A stretch of 64,000 nt of DNA. Origin: Pseudomaricurvus albidus. Its GTDB lineage: Bacteria; Pseudomonadota; Gammaproteobacteria; Pseudomonadales; Cellvibrionaceae. The stretch spans positions 1 to 64,000 of the forward strand of contig NZ_JAHKRS010000009.1 in the NCBI RefSeq assembly GCF_018863235.1, given 5' to 3'. Numbering within the stretch: position 1 is the stretch's first letter; every line of letters starts with the position of its first letter. The notes under the pieces are model-generated. The model ran no database searches, was not told the DNA's origin, and was given only the letters and a program-made list of their open reading frames with translations. Positions 27,249 to 37,634 of this stretch are shown here, one piece after another. The position numbers and the translations under genes were made by a program.

Positions 27249-27686
27249 ATGGAAGAGTTATCCGTGCTTGACCGGAAATTGGTACGGCTTCTGTCGCAAA
27301 ATGCGCGTACCAGCGTCTCCGATTTGGCAAAAATGCTCGGTGTCAGTCGTCTGACCGTACAGAATCACATGCAGCAACTTGAGCGTCGGGGAATCATTCG
27401 GGGTTATACGGTTACTCTGAGTGATGAATTCGTCAACTCACAGGTGGCCGCTTATATGTTGATTGCCACCGATCAAAAACTGCTGGGGCCAGTTGTCAGG
27501 GCTCTGGAAAAAATTGAGCAGATTTATTCATTGTCTTCCATCAGTGGAGAATATGATCTGATTGCAGAGTTAAGGGCAGAGACCACGGCATCTCTGGATC
27601 GTGCCATGGATCAGGTCTCTCAGGTGCAAGGTGTGTTACGTTCACACAGCTCGGTACTTTTATCGAAAAAATTTGAGCGTGGATGA
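27249..27686 (+). CDS. Lrp/AsnC-family transcriptional regulator
   Basis: The 145-residue protein has the standard layout: an N-terminal winged helix-turn-helix (LDRKLVRLLSQNARTSVSDL, then VSRLTVQNHMQQLERRGIIRGYTV) and a C-terminal RAM ligand-binding domain (about 70-140) with GEYDLIAELRAE. Lrp-type proteins sense amino acids and control nearby metabolic genes. It is divergent from the PLP decarboxylase with 189 bases between starts, so control of that gene is likely. The kinase gene follows after 72 bases on the same strand. Confidence 0.95.
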   Translation: MEELSVLDRKLVRLLSQNARTSVSDLAKMLGVSRLTVQNHMQQLERRGIIRGYTVTLSDEFVNSQVAAYMLIATDQKLLGPVVRALEKIEQIYSLSSISGEYDLIAELRAETTASLDRAMDQVSQVQGVLRSHSSVLLSKKFERG

Positions 27687-27758
27687 AAAATGGTTGTTTC
27701 TATGATCGTCAACAAACAGTAAATCTGTTTGATCGCTTAATACCAAAGGAGCAGGTCT

Positions 27759-30494
27759 GTGGAATCTGTAGAGGTCGTTGGAGAGAATTGGCCGGCCAGT
27801 TTTATGTGGCTCAACATCGTTGCCGATATGCTGGCGGCTGTGTCCTACTTTCTAATACCGTTGATCATTCTCTACGTCGTCTATCGACGTCCGGACATGA
27901 AATTTCGGGGCATGCTTACCCTGTTATCGGTGTTGTTTTTGTGTGCCGGGATTGTCCATCTGATAGCCGTTTCCTCGGCCTGGTATGGTGTCTATGGCGT
28001 TTATGGTGTTACCAAGTTCGTCATGGCATTGGTGTCCTTTTTAACTGTCTATGTGCTATTGCGGAATCTCAGAAAGATCTTGACCATTCCCTCGCCAGCT
28101 CAGTATCAGGCGGCTTTGAAAAAGGTTTCCGATGAGGAGTTTCGCAGCAGTTTGCTTGAAATCGAAAAGCGCGGTGAGGCAATCTTTAAATTTTCTCTTG
28201 AACTGTTTCCCACAGGACTTTTGGTGATTAATGGCCAACAGGAAATCCGTATTGTCAATCATGCTCTGGCGTCCATGTTTGGCTATGAGGAAGAGGAATT
28301 AATTGGCGAAAATCTCTCCATTTTATTAAATCCAGAAAAAAGTTTTCATCACCGTTTTTTAGTCGATGAGTATTTAAGTGCCACTGAAAACAGAGACAAG
28401 GTGACCGCCGGTCGACTGGTTCGGGGAAAAACCAAAAGCGGCAACGATATCTCCGTGGAAATCTCCTTGTCCGCCCATGAGTGGGAGGGGGAAACTCATG
28501 CGTTTGCTTCTGTGGTGAATGTTGGGGAAGTCATTTCTGACAAAAATCTGTTTTTCGAACACTCCAATCGTCTCAGACGTGTTATTGATGCAACCAATGA
28601 CGGTATTTGGGAGTGGAATGCTGAAACCGGTGATGTGTGGTTCAGTGCCCGGCTGCTGGATATGATGGGCATGGAGATCAGCCGTCACGGCAAGTATCCG
28701 ACATTTAAGCAGTGGTTGATGCATGTGCACCACGAGGATCGGTCTCATCTGAGGCATATGTTTAAGCAGCATATTAAAACCCAGGAAAAATACGACGTTG
28801 TCTGTCGAGCACTGTGTAAGTCCGGCAGTTACGAGTGGGTTCATGTGCGTGGTGATACCGTGTTTGATCGGGAAGGAAACCCGATCCTGATGTCAGGGAC
28901 GCTGACAAACATTAATGACGTCAAGGAAATGGAAGTCGAAATTGCTCAGAAAACCCAGTTCCTGAATGCTGTGATGAACCGGTCCCTGGCGGCAATGTAC
29001 ATTTATGATTTTGACAATCAGGAAGTGGTTTTCGTCAACGAGCAATATACCGAAATTTCCGGTTATGACCTTGATGACTTAAGCCGCATTCAAAAGCACG
29101 CGGGGCTTTTGTCTCTCTACCATCCCGATGATGTGGAGCTGGTTAAAGAGCATTTTAAACGTGTAGCGCAGAGCGGGGGCGAAGAATCTTTCAGTATTGA
29201 GTACCGGGTAAGACACAAACAGGGACATTGGTTCTGGTGTCTGTCGCGCGACTCCCGTCATCAGCTGGACCATCAGGGAAGCGACGGGCTGATGCATGTG
29301 GGTGAGAGGGCGACTTCTTCCGGGACATTATCAAAATCATCGTCCTGTGAAATTCTGGGCACTTTTGTGGATGTCACACCGATCAAGTTACGCGAAGAGC
29401 GTATCAAACAGTTGGCTTTGGACTGGTCGGCGACGTTTGAACAGGCTGCGGTAGGAATCTCCCACGTTGCACTCAATGGCCGTTGGTTGAGGGCGAATGC
29501 AAAGCAATGTGAGATTTTTCGCTATAAACATGATGAATTAATCGGAAAAGAATTTTATGAGGTCATTCACAAGGACGATGTGCAGGCCGAGTGGACTATG
29601 GTTCAGGAGCTGATCGATGGAAGCAGGCAAAGCAGTTCTGCAGAAGTTCGTTGTATCCGCGGTGATGGTGAAATCATCTGGGTAAATCTGACGGCCTCTA
29701 TGGTGAGTCACGAGGATGGTGTGCACAGTCATTTTCTTCTGGTTGTAGAGGACATCAGCGAGCGCAAGGCGGTGGAGCAGGCGTTGGCAGAGTCGAATGC
29801 CGCTCTCGAGCGTTTTGCCTACTCGGCTTCTCACGATTTACAGGAACCGCTCAGAAAAATTACCTCTTTTTCCGATATTCTTCAGCACCGTTTAAAAGAC
29901 CATCTTGAAAGCATGAATGGTGGTCAGGAGGCGCGCTACGAATTGGAGCGAATCGGCGATGCAGCCGGTCGGATGCGGGAGATGATCAACAGCCTGCTTC
30001 AGTTATCACGCTATTCGCGTGAAGCACCCGATCGGGAAGTGGTTGCCTTGTCCGCCTTGCTTTCTGCTTTGAAGGAAGATCTGTCTCGCTTGCTGGAAGA
30101 AAAACAGGCTCAGGTAATCCTGGAAAATGACATCGATCTCTTTGTCGATCACGCTGGCTTTGTTCAGGTGTTGCATAATCTGATAACCAACAGCATACGA
30201 TATGCGAAGCCGAATGAAACACCCAGAATTATTGTCAATGGCTGGGCCGAGCGAAACAGCGTGTTCGTTTCTGTGGCGGATAATGGACGTGGGTTTGAGC
30301 GCCAGTACGCCCAGCAGATATTTGAGCCTTTCCAGCGTCTGGTCAGTAAAGTGACACCGGGCCACGGTATGGGATTGTCTATTTGTCGGCAGATTGTTAG
30401 GGGACACCAGGGACAGATCTCGGTTGACAGCGAGGTGGGTGTTGGCAGTTGTTTTACCATCGAAATACCAAATGGGGAACAGGGATATGTCTGA
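27759..30494 (+). CDS. Multi-PAS sensor histidine kinase with ethylene-receptor-like membrane domain
   Basis: Residues 1-105 hold three membrane helices matching the ethylene-binding domain of plant ETR1 in exact register: WPA at 11-13, Asp23, Tyr30, Pro34 and His67 equal ETR1 Asp25, Tyr32, Pro36 and His69. The copper-ligand Cys65 position is Ala63, with a Cys one residue earlier (Cys62). Four PAS domains follow at about 140-255, 270-390, 400-540 and 555-670. They lead to a HisKA domain with the phosphorylated His692 in SASHDLQEPL and an HATPase_c domain (about 790-905) with DNGRGF and GHGMGLSI. The GTG start has AAAGGAG upstream. The stop overlaps the receiver gene by 8 bases, so that protein is its likely partner. 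Confidence 0.92.
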   Translation: MESVEVVGENWPASFMWLNIVADMLAAVSYFLIPLIILYVVYRRPDMKFRGMLTLLSVLFLCAGIVHLIAVSSAWYGVYGVYGVTKFVMALVSFLTVYVLLRNLRKILTIPSPAQYQAALKKVSDEEFRSSLLEIEKRGEAIFKFSLELFPTGLLVINGQQEIRIVNHALASMFGYEEEELIGENLSILLNPEKSFHHRFLVDEYLSATENRDKVTAGRLVRGKTKSGNDISVEISLSAHEWEGETHAFASVVNVGEVISDKNLFFEHSNRLRRVIDATNDGIWEWNAETGDVWFSARLLDMMGMEISRHGKYPTFKQWLMHVHHEDRSHLRHMFKQHIKTQEKYDVVCRALCKSGSYEWVHVRGDTVFDREGNPILMSGTLTNINDVKEMEVEIAQKTQFLNAVMNRSLAAMYIYDFDNQEVVFVNEQYTEISGYDLDDLSRIQKHAGLLSLYHPDDVELVKEHFKRVAQSGGEESFSIEYRVRHKQGHWFWCLSRDSRHQLDHQGSDGLMHVGERATSSGTLSKSSSCEILGTFVDVTPIKLREERIKQLALDWSATFEQAAVGISHVALNGRWLRANAKQCEIFRYKHDELIGKEFYEVIHKDDVQAEWTMVQELIDGSRQSSSAEVRCIRGDGEIIWVNLTASMVSHEDGVHSHFLLVVEDISERKAVEQALAESNAALERFAYSASHDLQEPLRKITSFSDILQHRLKDHLESMNGGQEARYELERIGDAAGRMREMINSLLQLSRYSREAPDREVVALSALLSALKEDLSRLLEEKQAQVILENDIDLFVDHAGFVQVLHNLITNSIRYAKPNETPRIIVNGWAERNSVFVSVADNGRGFERQYAQQIFEPFQRLVSKVTPGHGMGLSICRQIVRGHQGQISVDSEVGVGSCFTIEIPNGEQGYV

Positions 30495-30918
30495 TATCGA
30501 GTTAAATATCGTTTTTGTGGATGATGACCTCGATGATCAATATCTGCTCATGCAGGCGATCAAAGAAATTAAACCGCGTGTGCAGTTATCATTTTTTGAC
30601 TCCGGATTTGCGTTCCTGGATCAATTAGAGGTATTGATAAAGGCGCCTGAGCCGATTCTGGTGTTGCTCGATTTAAATCTCCCTCCGATGGGGGGGCTGG
30701 ATATTCTCAAACAATTGCGATCAAAGGCTGCAACACGAGGATTGCCGGTTGTGATCTATTCCACTTCGAGTTCTTCACGGGATATTCAAGAGGCTTATGA
30801 ACAAGGCGCCAACACGTTTTTGGTCAAGCCCAGTCGTCATTCTGATGCGGTGACCATGATGCAGACCCTCTGTGATTACTGGATTAACCTGGCGGCTCGT
30901 TACGAGAGCAAGGCTTGA
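30487..30918 (+). CDS. Single-domain response regulator (Rcp1/CheY-like)
   Basis: The 143-residue protein is a receiver domain only. The acidic pocket is VDDDLDD at 11-17, the phosphorylated Asp62 lies in VLLDLNLPPMGG, and Lys114 is in FLVKPS. Receivers of this Rcp1-like branch usually take phosphate from multi-PAS or phytochrome-type kinases and pass it on or act by contact. The ATG at 30487 lies 8 bases inside the kinase gene with a GGGGAACAGGGA ribosome site, so coupled translation is expected. The frame is open upstream to 30394, but that part is the kinase read in another frame. Confidence 0.94.
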   Translation: MSDIELNIVFVDDDLDDQYLLMQAIKEIKPRVQLSFFDSGFAFLDQLEVLIKAPEPILVLLDLNLPPMGGLDILKQLRSKAATRGLPVVIYSTSSSSRDIQEAYEQGANTFLVKPSRHSDAVTMMQTLCDYWINLAARYESKA

Positions 30919-31037
30919 TTCTGTAAAGGAAGCTCTAAACCTTGTATTTGGGCTATCGTCATAAGAAAGGCTGACTATACTCACATGAAAGAGATGGCAG
31001 CTTTTTGCTTTTTATATCAAAAGGTTATTAATTTTCA

Positions 31038-32042
31038 ATGAAACCTGTTTATGATGGAACAGTGATTAAGGAAGATCAGGAAACCATGTCTGAACCCCGT
31101 GCCGACTCTCACACTGATTATCCAGAAAAGGAGAGTGGCGTCAGTATGATCAGTGTGATGGTCATTGATGATGATCCGGATGATTTTTATCTGGTTAATG
31201 ATATGTTGAGTCGATCCCGCTGGAAGACGTTTCAGGTAGCCCATTGCGACAGCCTGGAAATGGCGGCGCAAAAGCTTGAGAGCACCAGGGTCGATATAGT
31301 GCTGCTGGATTTGGGGTTGGGACCATTGCAGGGGCTCAGAACACTGGAGGCATTTATCGGCTTGGGCTATCAGGTGCCTGTGGTGGTGTTCACTGGTGTC
31401 AACGACGAGCAGTTAGGTGAGCAGGCTATCAAAATGGGAGCCGAAGATTACTTGCCGAAAAATGAAGCCAGTTCTGCTCTGCTGTCGAGAACCATCACCT
31501 ATGCTATTGAACGCCATGCGCTGGTGGAGCAATTGGAGCGACGTGCCAACGAGGATGCCTTGACCGGGCTGGCAAATCGTCATGCGTTGTTCAAGCAGAC
31601 TGAAGTCCTGATCAATAACCTGGAGCGCAATGGATTAACCCTGGCTGTGGCGTTGCTGGATCTGGATGACTTTAAAGGTGTGAATGATCACTGGGGACAC
31701 AATGCCGGAGATCAGGTCATCATCAACTTTGCTAAACGCCTGCAGGGGAATTTGCGCAGTTCGGATCTGGTTGCCCGAATTGGCGGTGACGAGTTTGTCT
31801 GGGTGCTGACCAATTACAAATCGACCCAGAGCTTACGCGATGTGTTAGAGAAAAAACTCGGCACTTTGATAGAGCCCCTGGATCTGGAAGATCATCCGGA
31901 GGCTCCCAAAGATTTGATCAAAGTCAGTCTCGGAGTTGCCGAATGGCAGCCTGGATTGTGTCTTAAGGAATTGCTGATGCGTGCAGACCAGGCGATGTAT
32001 CGCAGTAAAAAATCCGACGATGGCAGTATCGAAATTTACTGA
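31038..32042 (+). CDS. Receiver-GGDEF diguanylate cyclase
   Basis: The 334-residue protein has a receiver domain at about 37-155 (pocket IDDDPDD, phosphorylated Asp91 in VLLDLGLGP, Lys131 in YLPKN) and a GGDEF domain at about 165-334. The active-site GGDEF at 249-253 is intact, and the inhibitory I-site RSSD at 240-243 sits the standard five residues before it. It should therefore make c-di-GMP when phosphorylated and be product-inhibited. It follows the receiver gene by 119 bases and is probably part of the same signalling unit. The N-terminal 36 residues are polar; a start at the internal Met37 is possible. Confidence 0.94.
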   Translation: MKPVYDGTVIKEDQETMSEPRADSHTDYPEKESGVSMISVMVIDDDPDDFYLVNDMLSRSRWKTFQVAHCDSLEMAAQKLESTRVDIVLLDLGLGPLQGLRTLEAFIGLGYQVPVVVFTGVNDEQLGEQAIKMGAEDYLPKNEASSALLSRTITYAIERHALVEQLERRANEDALTGLANRHALFKQTEVLINNLERNGLTLAVALLDLDDFKGVNDHWGHNAGDQVIINFAKRLQGNLRSSDLVARIGGDEFVWVLTNYKSTQSLRDVLEKKLGTLIEPLDLEDHPEAPKDLIKVSLGVAEWQPGLCLKELLMRADQAMYRSKKSDDGSIEIY

Positions 32043-32055
32043 TCTGTTGGTGCGT

Positions 32056-32077
32056 TGATGGCTGGTCCCAGCCATCA
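32056..32077. terminator. Hairpin between convergent genes, probable terminator
   Basis: TGATGGCTG-GTCC-CAGCCATCA is a perfect 9-bp stem with a tetraloop, located 14 bases after the GGDEF gene stop and 10 bases after the end of the convergent acetolactate-synthase-like gene. No strong T tract follows, so factor-dependent ending is possible. Confidence 0.5.
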
Positions 32078-32086
32078 GTGTGCGCA

Positions 32087-33742
32087 CTATATAGGGCAGG
32101 TCAGCTCACCCAGCCTCCGTGTCAGTTCCAGATTTTCCCGGTAATCTATGGGCAATACTACCAGGCTTGGTCCTTCTTCGTTGAGGGCTAGTTCCAGCGT
32201 ATCTTTCAGGTCGCGGGCGTTGTCGACACGATGACCATGCCAGCCAAAGGACTTGGCCATCATGACCCAGTCGGGGTTGGTAAAAGCGAGGTCGGTGTGG
32301 TGGCCGAATTCGTTGGTTTGTTTCCATCCAATCAGTCCGTAGCCACCATCCTCCCAGACCATGACTGTCATTTGGCTGTTGAGCCTCCTTGCCGTTTCCA
32401 TTTCCTGCATATTCATTAAAAACCCACCATCACCACAGATGGCCAGAATATTCTTGTCCGGGTAAATCAGGCTGGCAGCTATGGCGCCAGGCAGGGCAAA
32501 TCCCATGGAGCAGAAGCCGTTGGGAATCAGGCAAGTGTTGGGTTCGTGACATTGGTAGTGACGGGCGATCCACATTTTGTGAGCCCCCACATCGGATAAC
32601 AGAATGTCTTCGGGCCCCATGAGTTGACGGGTGTCATACAGGACTTTTTGAGGTCGGATAAAACCCTCGGTATCGTCTTCGGCGTGATGCAGCAATTCTT
32701 CGGTCATATCGCGACGTACAGCGGCTTGCTGGCTCAAATCAAATTCAAGTTGACTGTGGTGGGCGTCAATGCGCTCATTCAGCATCCACAGTGCATGTGC
32801 GAGATCTCCAACCACTTCGATTTCCGGCATATAGTGCTCATCAATCTCTGCCGGTAAAAAATCGATGTGGATGATGTCTTTGTCATCGCCGCTGTTCCAA
32901 AGCTTGGGATGGTATTCCACCATGTCGTAGCCCAGGGTGATGACCAGGTCGGCGGCGTCTATAGCGCACGAAGGGATATCTTTGGCGCCGAGTCCAATTG
33001 TATAAAGACAATAGGGGGCGTCCATATCGACACAGCCTTTTGCCATAAAGGTACTGAGTACACCGATACCGGTTTTTTCACAGAGAAGCCGCAACTGTTT
33101 ACTGGCTCGCCTGCGGATACACCCATTGCCGGCAAGGATCAGAGGACGTTTGGCCGCTTTGATCCGCTCAAAGGCCATATCCATGATTTTGTCAGCGGGT
33201 ACTGAACGACGGAATTTGCGCACGGGCAAAGGTGCTTTTCCCGTGTTGAGTTTGGCGATGTCTTCCGGCAACTCAATATGGACGGCCCCCGGTTTTTCGG
33301 TGCGGGCCAGACGTACAGCCTTGCGCACGATTTCCGGGATATTTTCCGGGTGCCAGATGGTGGTGGCCCACTTTGTGACCGGGGTAAACATCTCTACCAC
33401 ATCCATCACCTGATGAGATTCTTTATGCAAGCGGGTGGAGGCAGCCTGACCGGTTAACACCAGCATGGGTGCACGATCCATATTGGAATCGGCAACACCG
33501 GTGATGAGATTGGTTGCCCCCGGCCCTAAAGTGCCAAGGCAGCCAGCCGGGTTTCCGGTCAGGCGGCCATAGATTTCCGCCATAAAAGCGGCACCCTGTT
33601 CGTGGCGGGTAAGAATAAAACGGATACTACTGGAGGCCTCCAGTGAGATCATGAAATCGGCATTCTCTTCACCGGGAACACCAAAAATATATTCAATGCC
33701 TTCTTCTTCCAGACATTGGACCAAAAGGTCAGAGGCTTTCAT
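32087..33742 (-). CDS. Acetolactate-synthase-like thiamine-diphosphate enzyme
   Basis: The ATG at 33742 has AGGAGC 6 bases upstream and gives 551 residues. The three domains of ThDP enzymes are seen: an N-terminal PYR domain with the catalytic Glu in FILTRHEQGAAFMAEIYGR, a central FAD/Rossmann domain (about 190-330) and a C-terminal PP domain with the GDGGFLMNMQEMETA cofactor motif. The size and the single-subunit setting (no ilvN beside it) resemble catabolic acetolactate synthases of the AlsS type, but other pyruvate-using ThDP enzymes are possible. It is a single gene. A perfect 7-bp inverted repeat lies 32-55 bases upstream. Confidence 0.88.
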   Translation of the reverse strand: MKASDLLVQCLEEEGIEYIFGVPGEENADFMISLEASSSIRFILTRHEQGAAFMAEIYGRLTGNPAGCLGTLGPGATNLITGVADSNMDRAPMLVLTGQAASTRLHKESHQVMDVVEMFTPVTKWATTIWHPENIPEIVRKAVRLARTEKPGAVHIELPEDIAKLNTGKAPLPVRKFRRSVPADKIMDMAFERIKAAKRPLILAGNGCIRRRASKQLRLLCEKTGIGVLSTFMAKGCVDMDAPYCLYTIGLGAKDIPSCAIDAADLVITLGYDMVEYHPKLWNSGDDKDIIHIDFLPAEIDEHYMPEIEVVGDLAHALWMLNERIDAHHSQLEFDLSQQAAVRRDMTEELLHHAEDDTEGFIRPQKVLYDTRQLMGPEDILLSDVGAHKMWIARHYQCHEPNTCLIPNGFCSMGFALPGAIAASLIYPDKNILAICGDGGFLMNMQEMETARRLNSQMTVMVWEDGGYGLIGWKQTNEFGHHTDLAFTNPDWVMMAKSFGWHGHRVDNARDLKDTLELALNEEGPSLVVLPIDYRENLELTRRLGELTCPI

Positions 33743-33773
33743 GCGCTGCTCCTGAGTCGTGTGCAAGTAACCC

Positions 33774-33797
33774 GGTCAGGCCGCGGATGACCTGACC
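33774..33797. promoter_or_regulatory. Inverted repeat upstream of the ThDP-enzyme gene
   Basis: GGTCAGG-N10-CCTGACC is a perfect 7-bp inverted repeat in the 126-base gap before the acetolactate-synthase-like start. It could be an operator for that gene or part of the 3' end of dolP; no T run favours a terminator. Confidence 0.35.
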
Positions 33798-33868
33798 GAA
33801 GTGATTGCCTAGAGCATAGACGAAATGCCGGGCAGCGGGAGGCTGTTGTCGTCAGTTTTTAACGTCGA

Positions 33869-35037
<1,169 letters not shown>

Positions 35038-35096
35038 TCAGTTAACCCGGTTGCCGTTTTGACGGTACGTATCCGCTGTTTTGCAGAATGACCGCT

Positions 35097-35633
35097 CTAT
35101 AGTGTAAATGCATTGGGTATCCATTCTATCGGGTTTTGACGTCTGTTTGTCGAGGAAAATTGAAGCTTTGTCGGATGTTGGGCATTTAAGGTTGGTTTTT
35201 CGCGGTTACCGCTTTTATGAGAGGCCATTTGTGGATTGGGTGTTGGATTGGGCATTCCCTGAATCGCAATGACATCAAAGCGACATGCAGGCAGTGATCC
35301 GCGCCAGCGGGCTTGCAAATAGTGTTCAGCAGCCCGAATGACTTTTTGTTGTTTGCGAGAATCGATGGTTTCACTGGCCGAGCCAAATCGGCCACTTTTT
35401 CGAAACCGCACTTCGACAAACACCAGATGCTCATCATCACGCATAATGAGGTCTATTTCTCCCACCTTGCAGCGATAATTACGTTCTACCAGAGTTAGTC
35501 CCTGAGTTTGTAAAAATTGTTCCGCAAGGCGTTCACTTTCCTGCCCGGTGGCGAGTGTATTTGGGACTTTTGACGAGTTTTTGGCGGTGGGCGAACCAGA
35601 TTTTTTCAGGAAAAACGAAGGTGTTTTAAACAT
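35097..35633 (-). CDS. yraN: YraN family protein (UPF0102, nuclease-like fold)
   Basis: Residues of about 28-125 form the UPF0102 domain: GQESERLAEQFLQTQGLTLV, then RNYRCKVGEIDLIMRDDEHLVFVEVRFR with the Asp and Glu-x-Lys-like positions of restriction-endonuclease-like folds, and RFDVIAI. The family function is unknown. The protein has 178 residues, against about 120 usually. The extra length is a 25-residue N-terminal stretch and a 50-residue polar C-terminal tail that look disordered. AAGGAT lies upstream of the ATG. It sits between lpoA and diaA. Confidence 0.94.
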   Translation of the reverse strand: MFKTPSFFLKKSGSPTAKNSSKVPNTLATGQESERLAEQFLQTQGLTLVERNYRCKVGEIDLIMRDDEHLVFVEVRFRKSGRFGSASETIDSRKQQKVIRAAEHYLQARWRGSLPACRFDVIAIQGMPNPTPNPQMASHKSGNREKPTLNAQHPTKLQFSSTNRRQNPIEWIPNAFTL

Positions 35634-35700
35634 GGTGCAGCATCCTTGCGGTAAGTTGTCTTCGTGCCAGTGTATGAGTCGTCCATGACTCAGCCTGGCG

Positions 35701-37578
35701 TTAAAGCTTTTCGCTAGTGGGTGTATTGACCACGGAAGGCAAAATTCGAGCGGTGCCGTTTACAATGCGGACCCAGGTTTGCTCCCTTTCTATGCGGCGT
35801 TGAGGGTTCATATTCAGCGACCCGGTCACACCATACAGGCGTGTATAGGGTGATTGTTCCAGCTGTTTTAGACGTGGGTAGAGTTGGTAGCTGTCCACGC
35901 CCAGAGCGTAGAGGCGCTGATAGGATGGCGATGGATTGGCAGCCTGTTTAATGCTTTGTTTTTCTGCATTGTTACGGTCGAAAAACCAGGGCAGTGTCGA
36001 GAATTTTATGTCGTTCAAATCCCGATCACTTTTGGGGTCGTTGTAGCCGCTGTAAACCTGACTGGTTGCGTAGACCTGTATATCACTGGCGTAGTGGAAA
36101 GCCAGGGTGGGTTTGACCTGGCGGGCTTCACCCGGTTGCGCTGCCAGGAAGACCATGTCGGCATCCTGGCGACGGCGTGGTTCAAATTCCAGCGGGCGAT
36201 TGAGCATGACGCGCATTTTCTTATAGCGCTCTTCACTCAGATCGACATGCAGGGCGTGTTTGATAACGTCAGAGTAGTCGCCCTGACCAGTAAATTGACT
36301 GATGTTGATCACCTTTCCACCTTGTTCTTCCCAGGCTTGGCGGAAGGCTTCACCACTGCGTTGTCCCCAGTTGGCACTGGTGGTCAGGATTAAGGCGTAG
36401 CGGTGGCCTTCAATCCAGGCGCGCTGGGCAATTTGTCGGGCTTCATCCTCACCGGAAAGGCCAAACTGGTAGAGGCCTTTAGCCGGTTCCTGTTCCACTT
36501 CGCTGTAATTCACGGCCAGAGTGGGGATGGGCAGGCTTTCATGTTGGCTGAGTTCGGTGACTTTATCCTTGTCCAGTGGCCCAATGATCAATTCGGCCCC
36601 ATCGATAACCGCACGGTTGTAAATATCGATGATATCGCCTTTGGACGTGTCATACAGTTTAAGCGACGGAATGGTGCGATTGTCTTTCATTGCCTGGTAG
36701 TAGGCGGCAATGAAGCCATCTCGGACGGCGTTACCCGCTGCGCCAAGGCGACCTTGCTGAGGCAGCAACAGGGCTACCTGCGAAGGACGTTCGGCGATCA
36801 TCTGTTGCAGCAGCTGTAAATCCTTGGGCAATCGCTGACTGGCGGGATGCTGGGGCCATTGGGCCACCCACTGGTTGATTTGATCCAGTTGCTTGTCCAG
36901 ATTGAATTGGTTGTCTTTACTGATCAGTGCCAGACTGTACCAACCGCGGATGACCTCACTTTGTGGGTTGCCTGCCGCTGTGGCTGCTTGACTCTGTTTC
37001 TGAAGATCGGAAACCGGCATGGACATCAGTGTCTGCCACAGTTGATCCTGGTTGTTGTAGCGCTGTTCCTGCTTGCTGAGTAAAGAATCCAGCGCCACTC
37101 GTTCAAGAATGCTGCCATCGGGCTCACCAAGCAGCATAAACAGGTCGGCCCTGCGCTGATGCAGAATGACTTTGCTTTCCTGGGGGAGCGATTGCCACTG
37201 TTGGTTAAGGCGGGGGTTGGTTAGAATGCGCTGCGCAAGAAAATAGGAATCATCGGCCAGAGCGGTTTCACTGAACGTCAGGGTGTAGCCTGTAAAATTG
37301 CGATTATCCAGAATATCGGGGTCGATGGTGTTCAACAGGTTGAGTGCCCGGGCATACTGTCTGTCATGATTCAGTTGCTGAGCGACCTGAATCAGCAGAA
37401 TTTCGCGCTGTGGAGACTGGCTGGCTTCGGCTTCGGCCAAAACCTTGTCTACATCAATACTGACGTAGGATTTACCACCTGTTTGATCGATGGTTGGAGT
37501 CGATCCACCACAGCCATACAAACTTAATGCGACGAGGCCGGCGAGGGAAAGCCGTCCGATATTGCTGATTAAACGCAT
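35701..37578 (-). CDS. lpoA: Penicillin-binding protein activator LpoA
   Basis: LpoA is an outer-membrane lipoprotein that reaches through the periplasm to stimulate PBP1a in peptidoglycan synthesis. The 625-residue product has a lipobox SLYGC with Cys23, an N-terminal TPR-like helical domain (about 40-255) and a C-terminal LppC domain with a periplasmic-binding-protein fold (about 260-600): VALLLPQQGRLGAAGNAVRDG, AELIIGPLDKDKV and DMVFLAAQPGEARQVKP. It is divergent from rsmI, with 56 bases between the starts, and begins the lpoA-yraN-diaA-dolP run. Confidence 0.96.
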   Translation of the reverse strand: MRLISNIGRLSLAGLVALSLYGCGGSTPTIDQTGGKSYVSIDVDKVLAEAEASQSPQREILLIQVAQQLNHDRQYARALNLLNTIDPDILDNRNFTGYTLTFSETALADDSYFLAQRILTNPRLNQQWQSLPQESKVILHQRRADLFMLLGEPDGSILERVALDSLLSKQEQRYNNQDQLWQTLMSMPVSDLQKQSQAATAAGNPQSEVIRGWYSLALISKDNQFNLDKQLDQINQWVAQWPQHPASQRLPKDLQLLQQMIAERPSQVALLLPQQGRLGAAGNAVRDGFIAAYYQAMKDNRTIPSLKLYDTSKGDIIDIYNRAVIDGAELIIGPLDKDKVTELSQHESLPIPTLAVNYSEVEQEPAKGLYQFGLSGEDEARQIAQRAWIEGHRYALILTTSANWGQRSGEAFRQAWEEQGGKVINISQFTGQGDYSDVIKHALHVDLSEERYKKMRVMLNRPLEFEPRRRQDADMVFLAAQPGEARQVKPTLAFHYASDIQVYATSQVYSGYNDPKSDRDLNDIKFSTLPWFFDRNNAEKQSIKQAANPSPSYQRLYALGVDSYQLYPRLKQLEQSPYTRLYGVTGSLNMNPQRRIEREQTWVRIVNGTARILPSVVNTPTSEKL

Positions 37579-37634
37579 ACTTTCCAGCCTTTATGATCGG
37601 TCATTAAACACATTCAACATTTAGAGAACACACT

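Noticed and set aside
35884-36393. Antisense open frame inside lpoA
   Set aside because: It is fully covered by the well-supported lpoA gene and its product resembles nothing known.
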